Below are positions 1 to 5,256 of a DNA stretch of 7,956 nt, piece after piece. Source of the stretch: Candidatus Altimarinota bacterium (GTDB lineage: Bacteria; Patescibacteriota; Gracilibacteria; BD1-5; UBA2023); contig CALREC010000025.1 of NCBI GenBank assembly GCA_943355085.1, forward strand, positions 1 to 7,956, given 5' to 3'. Each line of letters begins with the position of its first letter. The first letter of the stretch is position 1. The position numbers and the translations under genes are program-made. Below the pieces are notes generated by a model. That model did not search any database, was not told the origin of the DNA, and worked only from the letters and a program-made list of their open reading frames with translations.

Positions 1-47
1 TCATTCCAGTCATCGAACTTTTCCGAATGAATACTCGTATTTGGCAT
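1..47 (-). CDS. 5' end of an unidentified gene (partial, runs off the left edge)
   Basis: Only the first 15 codons and part of a 16th are visible, beginning MPNTSIHSEKFDDWN. The ATG lies 29 nt downstream of the stop of the HAD gene on the same strand, so the two may be co-transcribed. No Shine-Dalgarno sequence precedes it, as for all genes here. The K-F-D-D-W-N stretch recalls the N-terminus of PemK/MazF-like toxins found in Patescibacteria, which often start with a F-D-x-W-N segment followed by lysines. That resemblance is from memory and rests on very few residues, so the product should be treated as unknown. Confidence 0.4.
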   Translation of the reverse strand, partial: MPNTSIHSEKFDDWN

Positions 48-76
48 ATTCGTAATAAGTTACAATGTTAAATAAT

Positions 77-817
77 CTATACTATCAAACTTCTAATATA
101 CTCTTTCGTATCCTCGATAGTGAAAACCCGCTTCGTAGTTACTCCTATCTCGAGGGGTGGATAATCATTTCCCCCGGGAAAAACTGCATCTCCAACAAAT
201 ATAATCTCATTTAAACCAACTCAGGAAACCTCCATAAGTTTTCTAATCCCATAAGCTTTATCAACCCCCTCTCTGGTGATATCTATAGATGTGGATCAGG
301 CAACTAAGACATTGAATCAGGCGAGATTTGGCAGCATGTAATCTCGAATTTTTTTTCTCTTGGAAAAATCAGGATCATACTTGTGTTTTTCCTCGATGGG
401 TGCTTCTTGTCCGAGAGTCGAGATGGTGATCTGAGTGATACGATCCTCTATCATCTCTCACCAGAGCCGTTCAGGTCGGAGTCAGAGTGTGTCAATGGCA
501 TCATTTAAAACAGCAACTATATGTTCTCGTTCTTCTTTGGAAAGGTCGAGGGAATATTGTTTCTGCCATTCTCCTGCTTTGTAGAGATACATGGCAGTGG
601 AGCAGGTTGGACAGACATAGAGATGAGAGAGGAGCTTCTCATCGGTTCCGAGATGTGGCAATACTTGCATCTGAAAAAGCTCGTATTTACCTCAAGAAAT
701 GATCGCAACTTGATATTTTGCTAGGAGCTGCTTGAAAAGCTCGACCATCTCACTATCCATTTTCCCTTTCGACGGGGTAAGGGTTCCATCCATATCGAAG
801 GCTATAAATTTAAACAT
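77..817 (-). CDS. HAD-superfamily hydrolase of the phosphomannomutase (PMM, HAD-IIB) type
   Basis: This 246-residue cytosolic protein is full length for the family and ends in TAG. HAD motif I is F-D-M-D-G-T-L-T at residues 7-14, giving nucleophile D8 and acid/base D10. The cap region holds T-L-G-Q-E-A-P followed by D-P-D-F-x-K-R-K (about 134-155), as in bacterial PMM-like proteins. Motif III is the lysine in G-V-D-K-A-Y-G (K187). Motif IV is G-D-A-V-F-P-G-G-N-D-Y-P at 209-220. Eukaryotic-type PMMs interconvert mannose-6-phosphate and mannose-1-phosphate, feeding GDP-mannose and glycan synthesis; bacterial relatives may instead be phosphatases, so the exact reaction is uncertain. Six glycines (42, 112, 120, 167, 174, 199) are TGA codons, G42 lying in the S-G-G of motif II. 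The ATG at 817 abuts the T-tract of a leader terminator; an in-frame ATG at 826 would add M-L-F but lies inside that hairpin. The preceding leader looks like a T-box, so transcription is probably attenuated in response to tRNA charging. Confidence 0.88.
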
Positions 818-849
818 AAAAAGCATCCATAAAGAAATATGAATGCTTT
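818..849 (-). terminator. Intrinsic terminator of the T-box leader
   Basis: On the minus strand AAAGCATTCATA (849-838) pairs with TATGGATGCTTT (831-820) as a 12-bp stem with one T.G pair and a six-base loop. It runs into a five-base T tract, and the HAD start codon follows at once. The first five bases of the 5' arm are shared with antiterminator helix A1, as expected for transcription attenuation. Confidence 0.8.
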
Positions 850-997
850 CGGTCCAGATTTCTCCGGAAGGTACCACCTAAAGCGGGTGCTTGATTTTGT
901 TCTATGACGGGAACATCCGGGAGGATCTACTATTCCAAGTACTCGGAATTTCTTTCTCCGGCTCACGGTTGATAGCCGTTCAAATGCCTGTATATAG
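818..997 (-). ncRNA. T-box riboswitch leader, ultra-short Stem I, AUC (isoleucine) specifier, upstream of the HAD gene
   Basis: Read on the minus strand, a short hairpin at 978-959 (CGGCU / AGCCG) displays AUC (973-971) in a loop AUCAACCGUG. This resembles the ultra-short Stem I of actinobacterial ileS T-boxes. A segment with the pattern AGUAGAUCC...CCCGUCAUAGAA follows (932-900), again like those leaders. The antiterminator is well formed: helix A1 pairs GCUUUAGG (884-877) with CCGAAAGC (852-845), with one A.G mismatch. The seven-base bulge UGGUACC (876-870) matches the T-box consensus UGGNACC, and its UGGU would pair with an ACCA tRNA end. Helix A2 is CCGGA-GAAA-UCUGG. The last five bases of A1 are also the 5' arm of a terminator, so the two structures exclude each other. 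By family knowledge, uncharged tRNA-Ile would stabilise the antiterminator and allow read-through into the HAD gene. I am confident of the T-box class, less so of the amino acid, and the target gene is unexpected. Confidence 0.8.
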
Positions 998-1002
998 TGA
1001 GT

Positions 1003-1030
1003 AGTATAGTGGAAAATATATTTTTCGCAA
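1003..1030 (-). promoter_or_regulatory. Sigma-70-type promoter for the T-box leader
   Basis: On the minus strand TTGCGA (1030-1025) and TATACT (1008-1003) are separated by 16 nt, placing the start near 996, about 20 nt before Stem I. The promoter lies just past the stop codon of the DUF84 gene, so the leader and HAD gene can be transcribed independently of it. Predicted from consensus only. Confidence 0.55.
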
Positions 1031-1036
1031 ATTTTT

Positions 1037-1582
1037 CTATAATTTGTAGTACTCATTAAAAAATGGAGAGATGGCTGCCTTGAAGGCAAGACTAAATTCA
1101 TCTTTGCGCACGAGCATATTGTCAGACCAGGCACCCATACTTCCCTCTTCACTTCTCGTATGCACACTTCATCTGAGTGCTTCCATGACAGGCCCTAGCT
1201 CTTTACCTTCTTCATAGAGCATCTTAACGACGACCTCCGGCACTTCCATGGCTTGAGATATACCGAAGTGTCACTCCTTTGTTTTATTTATGATGTAAAT
1301 AGTGCCTCCAAGAACTTTCCGATCGAGTACTGGCCAAGTTCCTCATTCGATTCAGACATAATAATCAGCCTGGATACCTTTTTTGATAAGGTTCATGGCC
1401 CGATTACGAGCTCACTCAAGTGTGACTTCGAGGGAGAGGGGCATATCCGAAACACCTGACTCGGTTTTTTCGAGGATGTACTCTATAGGATCTTCGATAG
1501 TGTTAAAATAGGGGCATGCAGCTATTGCATCCTTTACTCATGCAACTTTTGGGGAGCTAGTTGTTCCGATGGCTATTCTCAT
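1037..1582 (-). CDS. yjjX: Inosine/xanthosine triphosphatase, DUF84 (YjjX) family
   Basis: This 181-residue cytosolic protein has the usual family length. DUF84 proteins hydrolyse deaminated purine nucleotides such as ITP and XTP, keeping them out of DNA and RNA. The N-terminus I-G-T-T-S-S-P-K-V-A-G-V-K (5-17) matches the family's I-G-T-x-N-P-x-K-x-x-A-V nucleotide-binding start. S-G-V-S-D-M-P-L-S (42-50) with E-G-A-R-N-R-A (56-62) matches the central signature, though the usual E-E-T reads E-V-T here. V-G-I-E-G-G (76-81) is the core strand, and E-L-G-x-V-M-x-x-L-x-G (128-138) lies towards the C-terminus. Six glycines (15, 57, 77, 80, 104, 138) are TGA codons, several at highly conserved positions. 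The gene ends in TAG and starts at ATG without a Shine-Dalgarno site. It lies 54 nt downstream of the peroxidase gene on the same strand, with no terminator seen between, so the two may form an operon of damage-control functions. Confidence 0.88.
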
Positions 1583-1636
1583 AGAATATATTAATAATAG
1601 GATAGATAGATGGAAAGCTTTTTGAGTAAAGAGGTA

Positions 1637-2116
1637 TTAAACGAATAATAACTTCTTAATATCGTCCTCCATTTCGGAAGGAGTTGTAGTCGGAGCATAC
1701 CGCTTGACTACTTCTCCATCCTTTCAGATCAGAAACTTAGTAAAATTCCATTTGATCGCGTTTCCCAGAAGTCATCATTTTTGTTTTTTCAGATACCGAT
1801 AGAGTGGAATTGAAGTACTGCCATTTACATCGATCTTTGATAAGATAGGAAATGTAATACCGTAGTTGAGCTTACAGGCCTCAGATATCTCTGCATGAGT
1901 TCCAGGTTCTTGACCGGCAAACTGATTACAAGGGAATCAGAGAATCATGAATCAATATTGTCTATATCTAGCATAGAGTATTTCGAGACCCTCGTGCTGT
2001 AAAGCCAGTCAGCATTTACTCGCTATATTGACTATGATCGTCACCTTTCATTTGTAATCAGAAAGATTCATTTCGACACCATCCTTTCCAAGGACTGTAA
2101 AATCGTAAGTATTCAT
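1637..2116 (-). CDS. Glutathione peroxidase family thiol peroxidase
   Basis: This 159-residue protein covers the whole thioredoxin-fold GPx family and has no signal peptide. It reduces hydroperoxides. The peroxidatic cysteine is C35 in A-S-K-C-G; selenocysteine is not used, since TGT/TGC encodes Cys here and the adjacent TGA (codon 36) falls on the conserved glycine. The catalytic set is complete: Q69 in [10 protein letters not shown] and W123-N124 in I-K-W-N-F-T-K-F. C81, in E-A-C-K-L-N-Y-G, sits where two-cysteine GPx enzymes carry their resolving cysteine, so thioredoxin is a likelier reductant than glutathione (inference). Seven of 16 glycines are TGA, including a tandem TGA-TGA at 114-115 in K-K-Q-K-G-G. 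The gene ends in TAA. An exact TATAAT lies 22 nt upstream of the ATG, giving a very short leader. The neighbouring NTP-housecleaning gene downstream fits a stress-response grouping. Confidence 0.93.
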
Positions 2117-2137
2117 ATAAAAAATAATGCAGAAAAT

Positions 2138-2143
2138 ATTATA
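2138..2143 (-). promoter_or_regulatory. Probable -10 element of the peroxidase gene
   Basis: A perfect TATAAT on the minus strand lies 22 nt before the ATG at 2116. The hexamer 17 nt upstream is only a weak -35 (TTTTAT-like). The region is AT-rich, so a chance match is possible. Confidence 0.4.
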
Positions 2144-2166
2144 ATAACTTCTTTTATGGAATAAAA

Positions 2167-2219
2167 TATTCTATAGTACACATCCATAACCAAAGCTGAT
2201 GTATGTGTACTATAGAATA
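2167..2219 (-). terminator. 17-bp perfect inverted repeat; probable terminator of the Met-rich gene
   Basis: The arm TATTCTATAGTACACAT at 2167-2183 is exactly repeated in inverse at 2203-2219 around a 19-nt loop. It starts 36 nt past the stop of the Met-rich gene. On the minus strand the stem is followed by TTTTATTCC, a short T-rich tail. The stem is AT-rich and the T tract is interrupted, so it could alternatively be a protein-binding site upstream of the peroxidase promoter. Confidence 0.6.
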
Positions 2220-2254
2220 GAATGTTCTCAAATACAAGAAAAATTATTTGTAGA

Positions 2255-3274
2255 TTACGGTGTAACAGAAGTTTCAGTATTTGTACCAAGAACATCACTG
2301 AGTACACTATCTTCGGAAGATGTTCCAGTGAGTTCATCAATTTTATTTTGAACCATATCTCCTATCTCATTGAGCTGCGCGAGTACTCGTTCTTTTTTTG
2401 AAACAGCAAGTGCTTTTTCTACCTTTGCAAGTATTGATTGCAATTTTTCAAGAGAAAGCGTGTCAATAGTTTTTATAAGAATAATTTTATTCTTATCTGA
2501 CAAAGCTTGTTTTTTTGCCTGTGCTTGTGTATTGAATTCTTGACGTTGTTCTTTTGCACTATCCTTAAATTCCTGTCGATTCTCTTGCTTTTTTGTCATA
2601 TGCACAAGTTGTAATTCTGTGGCTTTTTTGAAAGCATCCTCTTTATCTACTGCCACATAAACTATGAGATCAGAAAAATGCTGAGTCATCAGATCTTTCA
2701 TCTTTGTTGCCCTTTGTTCTAGGGTGAGTGAGGTGTTTGCCATAATAGCGTCCTTCGTTGCCATATGAGCATCCATAAGATTTTTAAAGGCCGTTTTTTC
2801 TTCTGTAGTGAGGGGATTTTTCATAAACATACTCAGTTCTCCACCTTGATCCATAGGTGGCTTTTTATTCATATCACCTTCATCTATCATCTTACCACTC
2901 CCCATCATTTGCCCCTCTTTCATAGGAGGTCTGGTCATTCCACTCCCCATCATAGGACGATTTTGTTTATTTTCTTCCATCATCTTCATTTTATCATCTT
3001 TTATCCCTTGATTCATTTGTTGTCTTTCTTCTTTGATTCATTGATTCATCTGCTTTCTTTCTTCTCTGATTCATGGATTCATTTGCGTTCAGGCATCCTT
3101 ATTTTCTTTCCCCATAGGACCCGGCATTGGCGGCATGTTTGGTTCGGTCCTCATAGATGCGGTATCAGGCGATGATTCCATCGACATTGATAATGCTGAA
3201 GCGGTATAAGCAAAAGTTGTTCCCATTAAAATAATCGCACTCGAAGTACTGATAATTTTTTTCGTGTTCATCAT
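2255..3274 (-). CDS. Secreted methionine-rich protein with three 11-residue repeats and LTxxQ-like motifs
   Basis: I do not recognise a named family. This 339-residue protein begins with a signal peptide (M-N-T-K-K, a hydrophobic core to about residue 27, then A-x-A before residue 29), so it is probably exported. Residues 64-96 are three 11-residue repeats of the form Q-M-N-(Q/P)-G-I-(K/R)-(E/D)-(E/D)-(R/K)-x. Residues 96-151 hold 14 methionines in 56, with M-M-G-S-G occurring twice, a composition typical of soft-metal (copper) binding. The remainder is predicted mostly helical and charged, with L-T-T-E-E (155) and L-T-L-E-Q-R (183), which resemble the LTxxQ motifs of Spy/CpxP envelope-stress chaperones. 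There is no cysteine. TGA encodes glycines 62, 68 and 79. The start was chosen at the M-M pair before T-K-K because a standard signal peptide follows; an upstream ATG at 3319 would add a hydrophobic stretch and would lie beyond the predicted transcription start. The gene has its own promoter and is followed by a palindrome. A role in envelope or metal stress is inference. Confidence 0.75.
2987..3085 (-). repeat. Three tandem 33-nt repeats inside the Met-rich gene
   Basis: Units lie at 3053-3085, 3020-3052 and 2987-3019 and encode Q-M-N-P-G-I-R-E-E-R-K, Q-M-N-Q-G-I-K-E-E-R-Q and Q-M-N-Q-G-I-K-D-D-K-M. The invariant glycine codon is TGA, TGA and GGG respectively. The copies diverge mainly at degenerate or conservative positions, indicating an in-frame duplication kept under selection for the peptide. 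Confidence 0.85.
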
Positions 3275-3321
3275 AAGAAAATAGATTATAATAAATAAAA
3301 ATGGTAAATATACCGACACTC

Positions 3322-3349
3322 AGTGTAGAATATTTTTTTTGAGAGTCAA
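3322..3349 (-). promoter_or_regulatory. Sigma-70-type promoter of the Met-rich gene, with a small palindrome at the -10
   Basis: On the minus strand TTGACT (3349-3344) and TACACT (3327-3322) are separated by 16 nt, predicting a start near 3315 and a leader of about 40 nt. The sequence ACACTCAGTGT (3316-3326) is a 5-bp-arm palindrome overlapping the -10, which could be an operator. Both calls rest on consensus only. Confidence 0.5.
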
Positions 3350-3391
3350 GAAATAAATCATGCAAACTGAATATATCTTTGCATATGAAGA

Positions 3392-4501
3392 TTAATCTAG
3401 ATTCACAATCATATCATCTTTACGGATTATAGAATATATACCCAAATAGAGCATGGAGAGAACACCTTCTATGATAAAAAATGAAAGTAGGGCAAAAATG
3501 CTCGTAAATATCCACCATTCTGGATCGATCAATTTTATATTGATATATTCCATGGATGCTTTGAGATAATCCCTATTAATACCATCTTTTGTTGGAACGA
3601 AAGCTTTCTCAATTTTAGTGAATTCTTCCTTTTCCTCATCACTATTTCTATTAAAATATCCTTCCAAAAGCTTGTGATCATCTTGTCATGATAGTTTTTG
3701 AATGGCTATGAGCTTATCATATACTCGAGACTCTAAAATAGTAGTATGGGCAAATTCTAAACTGCTCGTAATGGCACCTATAATAATAACAAAAGGAAGT
3801 GATAGGAGTATAATTTTCCATACCTTTTTTTTAGTCATACGAAGACTCTCATGGACGTAGGTTTTTGCTTTTCCGATATTCTCACTATATAAAAGAATAT
3901 AATATGAAAAGGCCAGTCGAATATAGAGATAAACAAACCATATAAAAAGCCCTACGGCCATGACCAGAAAGATTATAAATATAAATGGTGCATATCTTCC
4001 TGTATACATTGTCAGAATGCTAGAGTATGTTATCATTAGAATGATACCGATGAACAAAGGAACGAGCAGATACAGAGATACCCAACCAATAATACCCATG
4101 TATGCACGAAAATGTTTTCAAGAAAAGTAGAGATTTTTGGTATATCAGAGTTTTTTTCAATCAAGATAGGATTTATATACATGTATTGTAAGAAAGTTGG
4201 AATACATATACATACCAGTAAATATTGCCACCATAGAAAGAATAGCGACTATAGATGTAGCAAGAGATCCTATATTACTCATTAAAAACGACTCGATATT
4301 GACCGAGATACCCAGTTGACTATAGCTGGTAAAATATTGATACACTACAATCCCGATAAAAGGTAGAGAGATTATACAACCGACAATATTGGCATAGAAA
4401 AATATGCAAATCTTTGATATATTCCAATGAATAAAATTTTTATAAAGTAGGAAGAGGTTTGCAAGAATCTGTTTGAGATTTTCCAAATATGCTGTCATCA
4501 T
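3392..4501 (-). CDS. Polytopic membrane protein, six predicted transmembrane helices, function unknown
   Basis: This protein has 369 residues and ends in TAA. Hydrophobic segments lie at about 31-57, 76-100, 135-160, 171-197, 228-248 and 330-358. A hydrophilic region rich in Asp, Glu and Lys (about 250-328) separates helices 5 and 6. Between helices 4 and 5, A-K-T-Y-V-H-E-S-L-R-M-T-K-K-K-V-W-K-I (212-230) recalls the segment x-A-L-x-x-S-x-x-x-x-K-G-x-x-W found in DUF975 and GDPD membrane-domain proteins. That is a weak resemblance and no enzyme function follows from it. Glycines 115, 119, 128 and 272 are TGA; with the standard code this gene would appear as three separate short proteins. It starts with two ATG codons (4501, 4498) and no Shine-Dalgarno site, divergent from rplS across 194 nt. 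It is separated from the Met-rich gene by 117 nt that contain that gene's promoter, so the two are probably separate transcripts. Confidence 0.8.
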
Positions 4502-4695
4502 TGGCGAAACGAATAAAAAAGTAAAAAATATATCATTTTTTGTGACTGATAGTATATGTGTTTTTGTGTTTTTGCAAGCAAATTGAAGGACAGAGCAATA
4601 AAACTAAACTAAAATTTGCTTTTTCTATTTTTTCTATATACTTTTCCAGTTCGTGATTTTTCACTCGTTTTATTTTGTTATTTATCGTCACTATT
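4502..4695. other. Divergent AT-rich spacer between the membrane protein gene and rplS
   Basis: This spacer must hold promoters for both flanking genes, but no hexamer pair is convincing. It contains a 9-bp inverted repeat AAGCAAATT (4576-4584) / AATTTGCTT (4613-4621), followed by a T-rich stretch on the plus strand. This may be a weak attenuator or terminator in the rplS leader, but the 28-nt loop makes that doubtful. No coding capacity was seen. Confidence 0.3.
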
Positions 4696-5046
4696 ATGGA
4701 TGCAGCACTTATAAAAACTATCCAACAAGATTCCATTAAAGATGAACGACCAGAAATTACTACTGGTATGGAAGTAGAAGTTCATCAGATCATCAAAGAA
4801 TGAGCAAAGGAGCGTATTCAGAAATTTAAAGGTCTTGTTATTAAGACCCATGGAAAAACCACTCTCGATAAAACTATTACCGTTCGTAAGGATGTTGATG
4901 GTGTAGGTATTGAAAAAATATTTCCTATATATTCACCAGGACTTGCAAAAATTGAGATTCTTCGAGCGTTTAAAGTGCGCCGAAAAAATATTTCTTTTAT
5001 ACGTGAGCTCAAAGGAAAAGCTGCACGATTGAAGGAGGTTCGATAA
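4696..5046 (+). CDS. rplS: 50S ribosomal protein L19
   Basis: At 116 residues this is the normal length for bL19, which sits at the interface of the two ribosomal subunits. Conserved segments are visible in order: G-M-E-V-E-V-H (24-30), E-G-A-K-E-R-I-Q-x-F-x-G (35-46), T-V-R-K (62-65), G-V-G-I-E (69-73), F-P-x-Y-S-P (76-81), and K-V-R-R-K-x-x-F-x-R-x-L-x-G-K-A-A-R (93-111). Glycine 36, in the E-G-x-x-E-R-I-Q motif, is TGA at 4801-4803, one of the clearest single proofs of UGA-to-glycine recoding in the window. The start is the ATG at 4696; no Shine-Dalgarno site precedes it. The gene stands without its usual partners (rpsP, rimM, trmD) in view. Its TAA stop lies inside the left arm of a very long terminator palindrome. 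dnaA follows on the same strand after 210 nt, beyond the terminator. Confidence 0.97.
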
Positions 5047-5105
5047 TAGAAGAAACAAAAAAAATACATACAAGTTGTATGTATTTTTTTTGTTTCTTCT
5101 ATTAT
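5043..5105 (+). terminator. Intrinsic terminator after rplS: perfect 31-bp inverted repeat
   Basis: Bases 5043-5073 are the exact reverse complement of 5075-5105 around a single central G; a realistic hairpin would open the last pairs into a small loop. The 3' arm contains eight consecutive T, the 5' arm eight A, so it can act on either strand. It overlaps the rplS stop codon (5044-5046) and separates rplS from dnaA. Confidence 0.9.
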
Positions 5106-5256
5106 ATTTTCGTTGTATACAGGGGTTCTTTTTTTACGAATAAATAATGTGTACAACTTATGCTGTCAAGGGAATTTTATCTTTTGACATTACAAGGAAA
5201 ATGAATAAACCTATGCAAAGAATGACACTATTTCAAGATAATATCTCCTTTAAATC
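5106..5256 (+). promoter_or_regulatory. dnaA upstream region: DnaA-box-like 9-mers and a TTGACA element
   Basis: Two DnaA-box-like 9-mers occur in opposite orientation: TTGTATACA (5113-5121, plus) and TTGTACACA (5156-5148, minus). They differ from each other by one base and from TTATCCACA by two or three. A good -35, TTGACA, is at 5184-5189, but the -10 candidates 14-16 nt on (around AATAAACC) are weak. The same TTGACA forms an inverted repeat with TGTCAA (5164-5169). The layout is compatible with dnaA autoregulation or part of an origin. Two imperfect boxes are too few to claim oriC. Confidence 0.35.

Noticed and set aside
850..1000. A tRNA or tmRNA gene in the structured region
   Set aside because: No cloverleaf, T-loop (TTCGA) or CCA end could be assembled. 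The conserved UGGUACC and the terminator overlap fit a T-box.
802..1167. A 121-codon minus-strand open frame across the T-box leader
   Set aside because: It is out of frame with the DUF84 gene it overlaps, resembles no protein, and the region is better explained by RNA structure and a promoter.
2007..2012. Selenocysteine insertion at the peroxidase active site, because a TGA is next to the catalytic codon
   Set aside because: The catalytic residue is encoded by TGC, and the TGA falls on the following invariant glycine.
2765..3175. A 136-codon plus-strand open frame rich in His, Phe and Ile
   Set aside because: It is the antisense shadow of the Met-rich gene (Met codons read in reverse give His/Ile-like composition) and has no independent support.
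3667..4157. Three separate small membrane proteins between 3392 and 4501
   Set aside because: The pieces are in one frame, joined only by TGA codons, and together form one six-helix protein.
5106..5256. A complete replication origin
   Set aside because: Only two imperfect box-like 9-mers are visible and no cluster or clear unwinding element. It is kept as a possibility in a finding and not called as a feature.
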